Source: Qipengyuania psychrotolerans
GTDB taxonomy: Bacteria > Pseudomonadota > Alphaproteobacteria > Sphingomonadales > Sphingomonadaceae
Length of the DNA: 64,000 nucleotides
Reading direction: 5' to 3'
Assembly: GCF_019711355.1 (NCBI RefSeq)
Contig: NZ_CP081297.1
Location: forward strand, 1,488,001-1,552,000
Shown: in pieces, positions 17,861-29,664 of the stretch
Numbering within the stretch: position 1 is the first letter of the stretch
How the letters are laid out: every line of letters begins with the position of its first letter
Made by a program: the position numbers and the translations under genes
The notes under the pieces: generated by a model
Databases searched by the model: none
Seen by the model: only the letters and a program-made list of their open reading frames with translations
Told to the model about the DNA's origin: nothing

Positions 17861-18173
17861 CGATTGTCTCCCCAGATTTGACAGCTACACGCACCTTCTT
17901 GCCGTCCTTTTCTTCGAAACGGACGCGGGTGGGCTTGCCATCCTTGGGATCGGCAACAGCAACCTTGCAGATGTGCATCGGTGCTTCGAAGCGGTCGATG
18001 CCACCCTGAGGGTTCTGCTGGGTCGGCTTACGGTGACGGGCTGCGATGTTCACGCCTTCGACGACAATCTTGCCGTCCTTGGGGCTCACTTTCGAAACCG
18101 TACCGGTCTTGCCCTTGTCCTTGCCGGACAGAACGACGACCGTGTCACCCTTCTTGATCTTAGCGGAAGCCAT
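17853..18173 (-). CDS. rplX: 50S ribosomal protein L24
   Basis: The 106-residue product has the KOW motif [20 protein letters not shown] at the N-terminus. L24 is an assembly initiator on 23S rRNA. It overlaps the rplN stop by one base and the rplE start by 8 nt. Confidence 0.98.
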   Translation of the reverse strand: MASAKIKKGDTVVVLSGKDKGKTGTVSKVSPKDGKIVVEGVNIAARHRKPTQQNPQGGIDRFEAPMHICKVAVADPKDGKPTRVRFEEKDGKKVRVAVKSGETIDG

Positions 18174-18541
18174 TACAGCACCTCCGGAGCAAGCGAGATG
18201 ATCTTCATGAAGCCGCGGCCGCGAAGTTCGCGAACCACCGGTCCGAAGATACGAGTACCGATCGGTTCTTCGTTTTTGTTCACGAGAACCGCGGCGTTGC
18301 TGTCGAAGCGGATAACGCTGCCATCGGGGCGGCGTACGTCCTTCCTCGTGCGCACGATGACAGCGCGATGGACATCGCCCTTCTTCACCTTCGTGCGCGG
18401 CTGGGCTTCCTTGACGGAAACCACGATCACGTCGCCCACGGACGCAGTGCGGCGCTTGGAGCCGCCCAGTACTTTAATGCACTGGACGCGCTTGGCGCCG
18501 CTGTTGTCCGCGACGTCGAGATTGGATTGCATCTGGATCAT
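18173..18541 (-). CDS. rplN: 50S ribosomal protein L14
   Basis: The 122-residue product reads [20 protein letters not shown] at the start and ends IISLAPEVL, which is a complete L14. It lies 60 nt after rpsQ and is directly coupled to rplX. Confidence 0.98.
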   Translation of the reverse strand: MIQMQSNLDVADNSGAKRVQCIKVLGGSKRRTASVGDVIVVSVKEAQPRTKVKKGDVHRAVIVRTRKDVRRPDGSVIRFDSNAAVLVNKNEEPIGTRIFGPVVRELRGRGFMKIISLAPEVL

Positions 18542-18601
18542 AGATCCGGTTCCTTCTCTTGGCTTGCCGGGACAATTGCCCGGCAGTTCCTAACGTCTAA
18601 C

Positions 18602-18892
18602 TCAGTTGCCAGCGGCTTCGACTTCGAGATTAGCCTCGACAGCCTGGGTTCCGCCTGCCGTCACTCGATCCTTGACCAACCAGGTCTTGGTTTTCGAGAT
18701 CGGCTTGGTCTCTTCGATGCGCACGATGTCGCCGAGTGCGTACTCGTTCTTCTCATCATGTGCGTGGTACTTCTTCGAACGGCGGATGATCTTCCCGTAC
18801 AGGGGATGCTTCACCTTACGCTCGACGAGCACGGTAACAGTCTTGTCGGTCTTGTCGGAGGTGACTGTCCCGACCAGAATACGCTTGGGCAT
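18602..18892 (-). CDS. rpsQ: 30S ribosomal protein S17
   Basis: The 96-residue product has the S17 core ([39 protein letters not shown]). It ends in a longer Glu/Ala-rich tail than the ~84-residue enterobacterial form. It lies 10 nt after rpmC. Confidence 0.98.
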   Translation of the reverse strand: MPKRILVGTVTSDKTDKTVTVLVERKVKHPLYGKIIRRSKKYHAHDEKNEYALGDIVRIEETKPISKTKTWLVKDRVTAGGTQAVEANLEVEAAGN

Positions 18893-18902
18893 GGTCTACT
18901 CC

Positions 18903-19109
18903 TTAAGCCTTGGCAGCGGCGCTGGCGCGCTCGGTCTGCAGCGTCTTGATCTTGGCGATCGAGCGGCGGACTTCACGGATGCGAGCGGGCGCTTCGAGCT
19001 GGTTCGTCGCAGCCTGGAAGCGCAGGTTGAACTGCTCACGCTTCAGGCTGGTCAGTTCCTCGGACAACTGGTCGTCGCTCTTCTGACGCAGATCTTCGAT
19101 CTTGCTCAT
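18903..19109 (-). CDS. rpmC: 50S ribosomal protein L29
   Basis: The 68-residue two-helix product contains EELTSLKREQFNLRFQ and IREVRRSIAKIKT, the L29 signature. L29 lies at the tunnel exit with L23. Its start shares one base with the rplP stop. Confidence 0.97.
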   Translation of the reverse strand: MSKIEDLRQKSDDQLSEELTSLKREQFNLRFQAATNQLEAPARIREVRRSIAKIKTLQTERASAAAKA

Positions 19110-19543
19110 TATTCGCCTCCCAGGTGCGAGGTGTCACCGAGACGGGCAACGACCTTGGTTTTGATCGGCAGCTTCATAGCGGCGCGGCTGAATGCTTCGG
19201 CTGCCAGCGGCCCGGCAACACCGTCGAGTTCGAACAGGATGCGGCCCGGCTTTACGCGAGCAGCCCAGTATTCGACCGAGCCCTTGCCCTTGCCCTGACG
19301 AACTTCGGCAGGCTTCTTGGAAACCGGCACGTCCGGGAAAACGCGGATCCAGAGACGGCCCTGACGCTTCATGTGGCGTGTGATCGCACGGCGAGCCGCT
19401 TCGATCTGACGAGCTGTGATACGCTCCGGTTCGAGGGCCTTGAGGCCGTACGAGCCGAAATTCAGCGTGGTTCCGCCCTTGGCATTGCCATGGATCTTGC
19501 CCTTGAACGCCTTGCGGTACTTATGTTTTTTCGGTTGCAGCAT
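19109..19543 (-). CDS. rplP: 50S ribosomal protein L16
   Basis: The 144-residue product starts [19 protein letters not shown] and has [20 protein letters not shown], the L16 signature. L16 organises the aminoacyl-tRNA site. It lies 21 nt after rpsC. Confidence 0.98.
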   Translation of the reverse strand: MLQPKKHKYRKAFKGKIHGNAKGGTTLNFGSYGLKALEPERITARQIEAARRAITRHMKRQGRLWIRVFPDVPVSKKPAEVRQGKGKGSVEYWAARVKPGRILFELDGVAGPLAAEAFSRAAMKLPIKTKVVARLGDTSHLGGE

Positions 19544-19564
19544 GGTGCTTTCCTATACTGACAA

Positions 19565-20260
19565 TCAGCGAGCCGGACGGACGCCGGACGTCTGCGATTC
19601 CATCATGAGACGGTCCTGCGCGGTCGGGTCATGGCCGAGAATTTCGCCCTTGAAGATCCACACCTTGATGCCGATGATGCCATAGGCGGTAAGCGCCTCA
19701 GCTTCGGCATAGTCGATGTTGGCGCGCAGCGTATGAAGCGGCACACGGCCTTCGCGATACTGTTCTACACGTGCGATTTCTGCACCACCAAGACGGCCGC
19801 CACACATGATCTTGATGCCTTCAGCACCAAGGCGCATGGCCGACTGCATGGCGCGCTTCATAGCACGGCGGAACGCGACACGGCGGATCAACTGATCTGC
19901 GATGCCCTGCGCGACAAGCTTGGCATCGACTTCCGGCTTGCGGATTTCGACGATGTTCAGCTTCACTTCGCTGTCGGTCATCTTCGAAAGCTGGCCGCGC
20001 AGCTTTTCGATGTCAGCGCCCTTCTTGCCGATGATGACGCCGGGACGCGCAGCATAGATCGAAACACGGCACAGCTTGGCCGGACGTTCAATCACCACCT
20101 TCGAGATTGCAGCCTGGGCTGCATTCTTGAGGATGAACTTACGGATCTCGATGTCTTCGCTGAGCAGCTTGGCATAATCACGCCCTTCGGCGTACCAGCG
20201 GCTGTCCCAGGTGCGGTTGATCTGCAGGCGCAGACCGATCGGATTGCTTTTATGGCCCAT
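19565..20260 (-). CDS. rpsC: 30S ribosomal protein S3
   Basis: The 231-residue product has the N-terminal [20 protein letters not shown], a KH RNA-binding loop ([13 protein letters not shown], about residues 75-87) and the S3 signature near [20 protein letters not shown]. It lines the mRNA entry channel. It begins 1 nt after the rplV stop. Confidence 0.98.
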   Translation of the reverse strand: MGHKSNPIGLRLQINRTWDSRWYAEGRDYAKLLSEDIEIRKFILKNAAQAAISKVVIERPAKLCRVSIYAARPGVIIGKKGADIEKLRGQLSKMTDSEVKLNIVEIRKPEVDAKLVAQGIADQLIRRVAFRRAMKRAMQSAMRLGAEGIKIMCGGRLGGAEIARVEQYREGRVPLHTLRANIDYAEAEALTAYGIIGIKVWIFKGEILGHDPTAQDRLMMESQTSGVRPAR

Positions 20261-20261
20261 C

Positions 20262-20639
20262 TTACGCCTCCTCCTGCTCGCGGACGACGATGCGCAGGCG
20301 GCTGAACGGCTTCAGGATGCGCGTCGACTTGCCGCGTCCACGTGTGTGGAAGCGCTTCATCGTAATCGACTTGCCTACCGAAGCCTCGGCTACGACCAGC
20401 GAGTCGACATCGAGGTTATGGTTGTTTTCCGCGTTGGCGATCGCCGAAGCGAGAACCTTCGTGGCGTCCTTGGCCATCTGCTTCTTCGAGAATGCGAGGA
20501 TGTTGAGGGCCTCTTCGACCTTCTTCCCGCGGATCAGTTCGGCAACGAGGTTAAGCTTCTGTGCGGAGCCACGAATAGTGGTGCCCACGGAAAGAGCCTC
20601 GTTATCAGCGACACGGCGGGGAGCTTTCTGCTTGCTCAT
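20262..20639 (-). CDS. rplV: 50S ribosomal protein L22
   Basis: The 125-residue product has the conserved [20 protein letters not shown] and the C-terminal [20 protein letters not shown]. Its extended loop lines the peptide exit tunnel. Its start overlaps the rpsS stop by one base. Confidence 0.98.
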   Translation of the reverse strand: MSKQKAPRRVADNEALSVGTTIRGSAQKLNLVAELIRGKKVEEALNILAFSKKQMAKDATKVLASAIANAENNHNLDVDSLVVAEASVGKSITMKRFHTRGRGKSTRILKPFSRLRIVVREQEEA

Positions 20640-20914
20640 CAGCGCTTACCCTTCTTGTCAGAAGCATGGCCGGGGAATGTGCGCGTGGGCGCAAATTCGC
20701 CAAGCTTGTGGCCGACCATCTCTTCCGAGACGGAGACCGGGATGAACTTGTGGCCGTTGTACACGTTAAACGTGAGACCGACGAACTGAGGCAGGATGGT
20801 GCTGCGACGCGACCAGGTCTTGATCGGCTTCGCGTTGCTTTCGTCCTGCGCCTCTTCTGCCTTCTTCAGAAGGCTGAGTTCGACGAACGGACCTTTCCAG
20901 ACGGAACGAGCCAT
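20639..20914 (-). CDS. rpsS: 30S ribosomal protein S19
   Basis: The 91-residue product has [19 protein letters not shown] and the signature [21 protein letters not shown]19 works with S13 in the head of the small subunit. It follows rplB after 6 nt. Confidence 0.98.
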   Translation of the reverse strand: MARSVWKGPFVELSLLKKAEEAQDESNAKPIKTWSRRSTILPQFVGLTFNVYNGHKFIPVSVSEEMVGHKLGEFAPTRTFPGHASDKKGKR

Positions 20915-20920
20915 GTCGGA

Positions 20921-21757
20921 TTACCTCTTCTTCTTGGCGTGGCGCGAACGGATAATCATCTTGTCCGTCTGCTTGTTGTTACGAGTACGAGCGCCCTTGG
21001 TCGGCTTGCCCCACGGGGTAACCGGATGACGGCCACCGCTTGTGCGACCTTCACCACCACCATGAGGGTGATCGACGGGGTTCTTGGCGACACCGCGCGT
21101 CAGCGGCTTGATGCCCATCCAACGACGACGACCGGCCTTGCCTAGGTTCTGGTTCTGATTGTCCGGGTTGGACACAGCACCAACAGTACCCATGCAGTCG
21201 GCACGCAGATAGCGCTGCTCACCTGAATTGAGCCTGACGATGACCATACCGCGGTCACGGCCGACCAACTGGACATAGGAACCTGCAGCGCGGGAGATCT
21301 GGCCACCCTTGCCCGGCTTCATTTCCACGTTGTGACAGATCGTGCCAACCGGCATCTGACCAAGCAACATTGCGTTGCCAGACTTGGTGTCGGTCTTTTC
21401 TGCAGCAATGACCTTGTCGCCAACAGCGAGACGCTGCGGAGCGAGAATGTAAGCCTGCTCACCGTCATCATACTTCACAAGTGCGATGAAAGCGGTGCGG
21501 TTGGGATCGTATTCGATCCGCTCCACGGTGCCTTCGACGTCCCACTTGCGACGCTTGAAGTCGATGTAGCGATACTTCTGTTTGTGACCGCCGCCGATGC
21601 CACGCGAAGTGACATGACCCTTGTTATTCCGGCCACCGGTCTTGCGCTTACCTTCCGTGAGCGACTTGACGGGCTTGCCTTTGTACAGGCCCGACTTGTC
21701 GACAAGGATAAGGCCGCGGCGTGCGGGGCTCGTCGGTTTGTAATTCTTGAGTGCCAT
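20921..21757 (-). CDS. rplB: 50S ribosomal protein L2
   Basis: The 278-residue product has the L2 core and the invariant C-terminal segment around [20 protein letters not shown] near the peptidyl-transferase centre. Its start shares one base with the rplW stop. Length is standard. Confidence 0.98.
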   Translation of the reverse strand: MALKNYKPTSPARRGLILVDKSGLYKGKPVKSLTEGKRKTGGRNNKGHVTSRGIGGGHKQKYRYIDFKRRKWDVEGTVERIEYDPNRTAFIALVKYDDGEQAYILAPQRLAVGDKVIAAEKTDTKSGNAMLLGQMPVGTICHNVEMKPGKGGQISRAAGSYVQLVGRDRGMVIVRLNSGEQRYLRADCMGTVGAVSNPDNQNQNLGKAGRRRWMGIKPLTRGVAKNPVDHPHGGGEGRTSGGRHPVTPWGKPTKGARTRNNKQTDKMIIRSRHAKKKR

Positions 21758-22077
21758 CAGCTCACACCTTCCGTGATGTCGATCATGGAACCCTCAGCGA
21801 GGGTAACGATCGCCTTTTTCACGTCGTTGCGCTTGTAGGGTTTGCCCCTCCAGCGCTTGGTCTTGCCCTTCACGTTGATCGTGTTGACCGAAACAACCTT
21901 GGCCTTCTGACCAGCGTAGATTGCTTCAACCGCTTCCTTGATCTGCGGCTTGGTTGCATCGCCTGCAACCTTGAACACAACCGCGTTATACTCCGAAGCC
22001 ATAGTCGACTTCTCGGTGATGTGCGGAGCAAGGATTACGTCATAGTGACGCGCGTCGATTTCCTGCTTTTTAGCCAT
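21757..22077 (-). CDS. rplW: 50S ribosomal protein L23
   Basis: The 106-residue product contains [19 protein letters not shown] and ends with [12 protein letters not shown]23 at the tunnel exit docks trigger factor and SRP. Its ATG overlaps the rplD stop by 8 nt. Confidence 0.98.
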   Translation of the reverse strand: MAKKQEIDARHYDVILAPHITEKSTMASEYNAVVFKVAGDATKPQIKEAVEAIYAGQKAKVVSVNTINVKGKTKRWRGKPYKRNDVKKAIVTLAEGSMIDITEGVS

Positions 22078-22693
22078 TGAAACGGCCCTCCAGCTTTTCG
22101 ACAGCGTCCTTGGTAAGGACCAGCGTGTCGTGCTTCAGGATGTCGTAGACGTTGGCGCCCATGGCGGGCATCACGTTGACACCAGGAATGTTGCCTGCCG
22201 CCTTCATGAAACCGTCGTTCACGGTGTCACCGTCGATCACCAGCACCTTCTTGCCCCAACCTGCCTTGGCCAGGTGCCCGACGAGCACCTTGGTCTTGGC
22301 ATCCTTGAGCTCAAGCGTGTCGACGACGACGAGGCCGTCCTTCGCCTTGCTCGACAGGGCCATTTTGAGGCCGAGTGCACGGATCTTCTTGTTCAGCGAC
22401 TGCTCGAAGTCACGCTTGCGCGCACCATGAGCCTTACCACCACCGATGAAGATCGGAGCGCCGCGATCGCCGTGACGAGCACCGCCCGAGCCTTTTTGAC
22501 GGCCGAACTTGGCACCCGTGCGGGCGACATCCGAACGTTCACGCGTAGGGCGTGCGGTTCCGCGGCGGTTTTCAAGCTGCCACGTCACAACGCGGTGAAG
22601 GATATCGGCACGCGGCTCGAGACCGAACACATCGTCGTTCAGCTCGATATCGCCCGACGCCTTACCGTCGATTTTCTGGACCTTGACCTTCAC
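22070..22693 (-). CDS. rplD: 50S ribosomal protein L4
   Basis: The 207-residue product has the L4 loop signature [20 protein letters not shown] in its first half. In Escherichia coli L4 is also the repressor of the S10 operon; no evidence for this was found here. It starts 2 nt after rplC. Confidence 0.98.
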   Translation of the reverse strand: MKVKVQKIDGKASGDIELNDDVFGLEPRADILHRVVTWQLENRRGTARPTRERSDVARTGAKFGRQKGSGGARHGDRGAPIFIGGGKAHGARKRDFEQSLNKKIRALGLKMALSSKAKDGLVVVDTLELKDAKTKVLVGHLAKAGWGKKVLVIDGDTVNDGFMKAAGNIPGVNVMPAMGANVYDILKHDTLVLTKDAVEKLEGRFNG

Positions 22694-22695
22694 GA

Positions 22696-23577
22696 TCAGG
22701 ACTCCTTGCTATCTGCGTCAGGTACATCCGTTTCCGGGGCATCCTGAGCATTCTGCTTCGTTACTTCGCTGTCGGCGCCAGCTTCCTGCTCTTTGAGCAA
22801 CTGAGCCTGCTGATCAGCAGAAACTTCCAAGCCAACTTCATGTTCAGCGGCACTCTCGACCAGACCTGCGCCCGCTTCTTCCGAAGCAAACTCGTCCTGG
22901 TTGCGGCGCATCACACCCGGGAACGGAAGTTCCGAAGCAGGGGTGATTTTCACAGCGTCACGAACAAGCAGCCAACCATTCTTCGCGCCCGGGACCGAGC
23001 CCTTGACGAAGAGGAGGCCGCGATCGGCGTCGGTGCGCACGATTTCGAGGTTCTGCTGGGTACGCTGACGGTCGCCCATGTGGCCGGCCATCTTCTTGCC
23101 CTTGAACACGCGGCCCGGATCCTGACGGTTACCCGTCGAACCGTGCGAACGGTGCGAGACCGAGACGCCGTGAGTGGCACGAAGACCACCGAAGCCCCAA
23201 CGCTTCATGGCGCCAGCAAAGCCTTTACCCTGCGTGTGACCGGTGATGTCAACTTTCTGGCCAGCGATGAAGTGCTCAGCCGAAATGCGCGCACCGAGGG
23301 GAAGAAGACCTTCTTCGCTATCGAGGCGGAATTCCGCGACCTTCATCTTCAGAGCGACTTCTGCTTTCGCAAATGCTTCGCGCTGCGGCTTGTTTACGTT
23401 CTTTTGCTTCGCTTCGCCCGAACCAACCTGAAGGCCAATGTAGCCATCACGGTCCTGCGTGCGATGCGCGGTAACCTGACAATCTTCCAGGGAAAGAACG
23501 GTAACGGGCACGTGCCGTCCGTCCTCCTGGAAGAGGCGGGTCATCCCGACTTTCTTTGCGATCACGCCTGTGCGCAT
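22696..23577 (-). CDS. rplC: 50S ribosomal protein L3 with acidic C-terminal tail
   Basis: The 293-residue product starts [20 protein letters not shown]. It contains the L3 loop [15 protein letters not shown] (about 115-129) that reaches the peptidyl-transferase centre. Normal L3 ends near residue 212; the last ~80 residues are Glu/Asp/Ala-rich, without predicted fold. The ATG at 23577 was preferred over one 8 codons upstream on family alignment. A hairpin (23598-23620) sits 20 nt upstream in the 241-nt gap after rpsJ. Confidence 0.96.
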   Translation of the reverse strand: MRTGVIAKKVGMTRLFQEDGRHVPVTVLSLEDCQVTAHRTQDRDGYIGLQVGSGEAKQKNVNKPQREAFAKAEVALKMKVAEFRLDSEEGLLPLGARISAEHFIAGQKVDITGHTQGKGFAGAMKRWGFGGLRATHGVSVSHRSHGSTGNRQDPGRVFKGKKMAGHMGDRQRTQQNLEIVRTDADRGLLFVKGSVPGAKNGWLLVRDAVKITPASELPFPGVMRRNQDEFASEEAGAGLVESAAEHEVGLEVSADQQAQLLKEQEAGADSEVTKQNAQDAPETDVPDADSKES

Positions 23578-23597
23578 CGTCAAACTCCTCAACAGAG

Positions 23598-23620
23598 GCA
23601 CCCCGGCCCATCCGAGGTGC
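23598..23620 (-). promoter_or_regulatory. hairpin upstream of rplC
   Basis: On the minus strand GCACC-T-CGG pairs with CCG-G-GGTGC around a 5-nt loop. It lies in the rpsJ-rplC gap (23578-23818), where no gene is visible. It may be a leader or processing signal of the S10 segment; role inferred. Confidence 0.35.
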
Positions 23621-23818
23621 GTGCCAGCCCGATGAAATGATGCGCGCCCCGTCCGGGCTGATTGCCTCTCAGGAGAGAAGCAGACGGGGGACGCAGTCCC
23701 GAACTAATGTCCGGCGGTATCCCGATGTCTTGCCTGATCTTTCGATCCGGCGGGCCTTCGGGGGCCCTTTAACTTTCCCACCTATTAAAGTCCGGCAGGA
23801 GGACTGAAACCATGCGGC

Positions 23819-24130
23819 TTAGGCCAGCTTGATTTCCACGTTTACGCCAGCTGCCAGATCGAGCTTCATCAGCGCGTCGACGGTCTGGGCGTTGGGCTGC
23901 ACGATGTCGAGCAACCGCTTGTAGGTGCGCACCTCGAACTGCTCGCGCGACTTCTTGTCGATGTGCGGGCCGCGGTTCACGGTGAACTTCTCGATGCGCG
24001 TCGGCATGGGAATGGGACCACGAATGAGGGCACCCGTCCGGCGCGCGGTGTCTGCGATTTCGCCAGTTGCCTGGTCGAGAACGCGATGGTCGAACGCCTT
24101 GAGGCGAATGCGGATATTCTGTGCTTCCAT
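23819..24130 (-). CDS. rpsJ: 30S ribosomal protein S10
   Basis: The 103-residue product has [20 protein letters not shown] and the loop signature [21 protein letters not shown]10 also serves as NusE in antitermination. It is separated from tuf by 317 nt and from rplC by 241 nt, so it may be transcribed from its own promoter as the first gene of the S10 segment. Confidence 0.98.
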   Translation of the reverse strand: MEAQNIRIRLKAFDHRVLDQATGEIADTARRTGALIRGPIPMPTRIEKFTVNRGPHIDKKSREQFEVRTYKRLLDIVQPNAQTVDALMKLDLAAGVNVEIKLA

Positions 24131-24447
24131 TACCTACACCGATGCGAAAGAGCCAAGCGGGTCGGGGGTGACCCGCAAACAAAAAGAAAGGTCCGCCTCG
24201 CAGTGAACCCGGCTTCCCGGAACGAGCGACCTTCCATGAATTCGATAATTGCAGGGACGAATCTCTGCCTGTGGCCGCGCATATACGGGGGACACCCGTA
24301 TCTGGCAACCCCCGATTTCCGCCTAATCCAACAGGCGTGACCGGAGTGCGACGAACCGTTGCCCTGGACCGTCAGCACTGCCCCAGAAACCGGAAGGCCC
24401 GCCCTCCCCAATGGGAAGAACGGGCCTACCAGTTTTTTAGCCGAAGC
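24131..24447. other. non-coding gap between tuf and rpsJ
   Basis: No gene is supported. Near tuf it contains a strong hairpin (24395-24427). Near rpsJ it contains a perfect 7-bp hairpin at 24157-24176 (GCGGGTC/GACCCGC on the minus strand), about 26 nt upstream of the rpsJ start. The middle must hold any rpsJ promoter, but no clear -35/-10 pair was found. Confidence 0.5.
24395..24427 (-). terminator. hairpin after tuf, possible terminator
   Basis: On the minus strand AGGCCCG pairs with CGGGCCT and the inner CTTCCC pairs with GGGGAG around a short loop, giving a long stem 20 nt after the tuf stop. Only a weak U-rich stretch follows, so it may be a partial terminator or mRNA 3'-end stabiliser. 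Its inner core resembles the hairpin after tRNA-Arg at 57597-57624. Confidence 0.45.
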
Positions 24448-25638
24448 TTACTTCTGGATCGAAGCAACCACGCCCGAGCCGACGGTGCGGCCGCCTTCGC
24501 GGATTGCGAAGCGCAGACCTTCGTCCATGGCGATCGGTGCGATCAGCTTGACCTGGATGGTCACGTTGTCGCCCGGCATCACCATTTCGGTGCCCTCGGG
24601 AAGGATTACTTCACCGGTGACGTCCGTGGTGCGGAAGTAGAACTGCGGACGGTAGTTCGCGAAGAACGGCGTGTGACGGCCACCTTCGTCCTTCGAAAGG
24701 ACGTAGACTTCTGCGCTGAACTCGGTGTGCGGGTTGACGGTGCCGGGCTTGGCCAGAACCTGGCCGCGCTCGACGTCTTCACGAGCTACGCCGCGGATCA
24801 GGGCACCAACGTTGTCACCAGCTTCACCGCGATCAAGCAGCTTGCGGAACATTTCAACGCCCGTAACGGTCGTCTTGGTGGTGTCCTTGATGCCAACGAT
24901 TTCGCACTCGTCGCCAACGTTCACAACGCCGGTTTCGATACGGCCAGTAACAACCGTACCACGGCCCGAGATCGAGAACACGTCTTCGATCGGCATGAGG
25001 AACGGCTTGTCGACCGGACGATCGGGTTGCGGGATGTGCTCGTCGACAGCCTTCATCAGTTCGATGATCGAGTTCTTGCCGATTTCATCGTCACGACCTT
25101 CAAGAGCGGCCAGAGCCGAACCCTTGACGATTGCGATGTTGTCGCCGTCGAAGTCATACGAGCTGAGGAGTTCGCGAACTTCCAGTTCAACGAGTTCGAG
25201 GATTTCCTCGTCGTCGACCTGGTCAACCTTGTTCATGTACACAACCAGAGCCGGAACGCCGACCTGACGTGCAAGCAGGATGTGCTCGCGGGTCTGCGGC
25301 ATCGGGCCGTCAGCAGCGTTCACAACCAGGATGGCGCCGTCCATCTGGGCTGCACCGGTGATCATGTTCTTCACGTAGTCGGCGTGACCCGGGCAATCGA
25401 CGTGAGCATAGTGACGTGCTTCGGTCTCATACTCAACGTGTGCGGTCGAGATGGTGATCCCGCGCTCACGCTCTTCGGGAGCCTTGTCGATGTTCGCGAA
25501 ATCAACCGCTGCACCGCCGTTTACCTCGGCCATCACCTTCGTGATCGCCGCAGTCAACGTGGTCTTGCCATGGTCAACGTGACCGATGGTGCCGATGTTG
25601 CAGTGCGGCTTGTTCCGCTCGAATTTTTCCTTCGCCAT
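24448..25638 (-). CDS. tuf: translation elongation factor Tu
   Basis: The 396-residue GTPase delivers aminoacyl-tRNA to the ribosome. G1 is GHVDHGKTT (residues 18-26), G3 is DCPGHADY and G4 is NKVD; domains II and III follow with full length. It lies 92 nt after fusA, with a hairpin in the gap. Only this copy is in the window; a second tuf elsewhere cannot be excluded. Confidence 0.99.
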   Translation of the reverse strand: MAKEKFERNKPHCNIGTIGHVDHGKTTLTAAITKVMAEVNGGAAVDFANIDKAPEERERGITISTAHVEYETEARHYAHVDCPGHADYVKNMITGAAQMDGAILVVNAADGPMPQTREHILLARQVGVPALVVYMNKVDQVDDEEILELVELEVRELLSSYDFDGDNIAIVKGSALAALEGRDDEIGKNSIIELMKAVDEHIPQPDRPVDKPFLMPIEDVFSISGRGTVVTGRIETGVVNVGDECEIVGIKDTTKTTVTGVEMFRKLLDRGEAGDNVGALIRGVAREDVERGQVLAKPGTVNPHTEFSAEVYVLSKDEGGRHTPFFANYRPQFYFRTTDVTGEVILPEGTEMVMPGDNVTIQVKLIAPIAMDEGLRFAIREGGRTVGSGVVASIQK

Positions 25639-25685
25639 TTTGCAATAACCTCTGTCTTAAAAATACGGATTTCTGCGGGAAGAAA

Positions 25686-25709
25686 CGGCGCCCGCTGAAT
25701 CAGGCGCCG
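25686..25709 (-). terminator. hairpin between fusA and tuf, possible attenuator
   Basis: CGGCGCC and GGCGCCG form a perfect 7-bp stem around a 10-nt loop on the minus strand and are followed by TTTCTTC. It may reduce read-through from fusA into tuf. A separate tuf promoter was not identified. Confidence 0.4.
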
Positions 25710-25730
25710 CCCCTAGACTGTGAACCTGCC

Positions 25731-27824
<2,094 letters not shown>

Positions 27825-27896
27825 GTGGTTTTCCTTAGCGTAAATGGAGGAGAGCAATTCTCCCGCCCCATATGGGTATCTTTGTGCCCACTTGAA

Positions 27897-27928
27897 GACC
27901 GGGGTGAAGGATCGCCCCTCCCCCGGTC
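27897..27928 (-). promoter_or_regulatory. hairpin between rpsG and fusA
   Basis: GACCGGGG pairs with CCCCGGTC on the minus strand, 16 nt after the rpsG stop. No U-run follows. It is probably an intra-operon stabiliser; function inferred. Confidence 0.35.
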
Positions 27929-27944
27929 CTGCAAGCGGAACGGC

Positions 27945-28415
27945 TTACCAGCGGTAGTGGCTGAAAGCGCGGTTCGCATCCGCCATGCGGTGCGTATCTT
28001 CGCGCTTCTTCACCGCGTTGCCGCGATTGTTGGAAGCATCCATCAGCTCGCCCGAGAGACGGGCAGCCATGGTGGTTTCCGGACGACCGCGCGCAGCGCT
28101 GATCAGCCAGCGAATGGCCAGAGCCTGGGCACGCTCGGGGCGAACCTCGACCGGCACCTGGTACGTGGCACCGCCAACGCGGCGGCTACGAACTTCGACC
28201 TGCGGTGCAATGTTCTGAAGCGCGGTGTGGAACACCTCGACCGGGTTCGCCTTGGCCTTTTCCTCGACCACGTCGAGTGCGGTATAGACGATACCTTCAG
28301 CGACGGCCTTCTTGCCGTCATACATCAGGTTGTTCATGAATTTCGAAAGGATCTGATCGTTAAACTTCGGATCAGGCAGGATTTCCCGTTTCTCGGGACG
28401 ACGACGACGACTCAT
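27945..28415 (-). CDS. rpsG: 30S ribosomal protein S7
   Basis: The 156-residue product has the S7 signature [20 protein letters not shown] near the N-terminus and [20 protein letters not shown] in the middle. It nucleates assembly of the 30S head. It lies 24 nt after rpsL. Confidence 0.98.
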   Translation of the reverse strand: MSRRRRPEKREILPDPKFNDQILSKFMNNLMYDGKKAVAEGIVYTALDVVEEKAKANPVEVFHTALQNIAPQVEVRSRRVGGATYQVPVEVRPERAQALAIRWLISAARGRPETTMAARLSGELMDASNNRGNAVKKREDTHRMADANRAFSHYRW

Positions 28416-28439
28416 TGATTATCTCCTAAGTCCCGTGGA

Positions 28440-28811
28440 TTACTTCGGACGCTTCGCGCCGTACTTCGAACGCGATTTGCGGCGATCCTTGACGCCCTGC
28501 GTATCGAGCACGCCGCGAAGGACGTGGTAACGAACGCCGGGAAGGTCGCGCACACGGCCGCCGCGGATGAGCACAACGCTGTGCTCCTGCAGGTTGTGGC
28601 CTTCGCCCGGGATGTAGGAGATGACTTCGCGCTGGTTGGTCAGGCGAACCTTGGCAACCTTACGCAGAGCCGAGTTCGGCTTCTTCGGAGTGGTCGTGTA
28701 AACACGTGTGCAAACGCCGCGCTTCTGCGGGTTCTGCTCCATCGCAGGGACCTTGGACTTGGCCTTCTGCGGAACGCGGCCCTTGCGGACCAGCTGGTTA
28801 ATCGTCGGCAT
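28440..28811 (-). CDS. rpsL: 30S ribosomal protein S12 with Arg88
   Basis: The 123-residue product starts [16 protein letters not shown] and has the decoding loop [12 protein letters not shown] with Lys43 and Lys44 intact. At residue 88 the sequence is [13 protein letters not shown], with Arg (codon CGC at 28550-28548) where Escherichia coli has Lys88. Replacement of Lys88 by Arg is a known streptomycin-resistance change in several bacteria, so natural low streptomycin sensitivity is possible. It is the first gene of the str segment; the start is the ATG at 28811. Confidence 0.98.
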   Translation of the reverse strand: MPTINQLVRKGRVPQKAKSKVPAMEQNPQKRGVCTRVYTTTPKKPNSALRKVAKVRLTNQREVISYIPGEGHNLQEHSVVLIRGGRVRDLPGVRYHVLRGVLDTQGVKDRRKSRSKYGAKRPK

Positions 28812-29178
28812 AGAATTCTTTCTCTTCACCGTATGCCCGACCCGTAAGGGTCAAAGCGTGGAAGGTGACGACTAGTGACTGCGGGTGGTGGTTCGGTTCG
28901 GGCGAACGCCGCGCTAAACGCCGCAAAAACGGGCACCTGGGCGGTTTGATCGCACGAGCCTGAAACGCTCCACCCACGGCCACACGGCCACCGGGTTACT
29001 TTGACGGATGCCCCGAGCGAGTTTCCCCGCTGCAATAGAAAAGAGCCTTATCGCGTCAGCGACAGGCTCCCGGGACAGGTCCGGCAATGTTCAGCTCTAT
29101 CTGACCGGTGTTGGACGAATCCTACACTGGATAGGCGCGCAGATAGGGGGAATGGGGGGATTGGTCAAGGGAGAGGGA
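28812..29178. other. non-coding region upstream of rpsL
   Basis: No gene is visible. From the cassette side it first holds an intrinsic terminator (29036-29069). The ~220 nt up to rpsL must contain the main str promoter on the minus strand; a candidate is TTGACC followed by TACGGT at a short 15-nt spacing close to rpsL, which is weak. GTTCGCCCGAAC near 28900-28911 is a short dyad. Confidence 0.45.
29036..29069 (-). terminator. intrinsic terminator of the DUF4062 cassette
   Basis: On the minus strand GAGCCT pairs with AGGCTC and TCGC pairs with GCGA around a TGAC loop, followed by TTTTCTAT. It lies about 110 nt after the last cassette gene and insulates rpsL from it. Confidence 0.7.
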
Positions 29179-29664
29179 CTAATCCTCAACGTCCTCAACT
29201 GTCGAACGCTCAAAAACAACGATCTTCTCGTTCCCATCTTGCAGGATGGCCTGCCAGCTAGTGAAACCGACCTTCTCACTGTGAGCCCCAGCAGTAGAGT
29301 TGTGTGACCGCCTAAGGGGAACGAGTTCGACGCTGGTCCACGGCCCCTCTTTGATGTTGGCCACCAAATTGGGCTGATCTCCACTAATCACAATCGAACC
29401 CAACTTAACTCCATCGGACGAGACAGAATAGATGGAACTTTGATCCACGTATATATCGACCCCCTCGACAACCGCACCCTTCCAATTCTCAGCCAAAGAG
29501 GACTGGAAAGCATTGAAAGCATGAGGTCCATCGAGTAAAATTGCAACTGTTGGGTCCGCATCGGCAACCAAGAAAGTCTGATCATATTTTCCAGATGGAA
29601 TGACAATCGCCAAGCCCTCGACTTTGGATAGGAGCTTCGCTTGCAGCGCAGATACAGGGATCAT
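29179..29664 (-). CDS. unknown protein, third gene of the DUF4062 cassette
   Basis: I do not recognise this 161-residue family. It looks like a soluble, beta-rich, acidic protein without signal peptide or membrane segment. Visible stretches include GLAIVIPSGKYDQTFLVAD, VEGVDIYVDQSSIYSV and a C-terminal acidic end (STVEDVED). Its ATG overlaps the stop of the DUF4062 gene by 4 nt (ATGA), so it is translationally coupled and may act as a partner, effector or immunity-type protein; none of these is shown by the sequence. Codon use is AT-richer than in the adjacent ribosomal genes. Confidence 0.65.
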   Translation of the reverse strand: MIPVSALQAKLLSKVEGLAIVIPSGKYDQTFLVADADPTVAILLDGPHAFNAFQSSLAENWKGAVVEGVDIYVDQSSIYSVSSDGVKLGSIVISGDQPNLVANIKEGPWTSVELVPLRRSHNSTAGAHSEKVGFTSWQAILQDGNEKIVVFERSTVEDVED

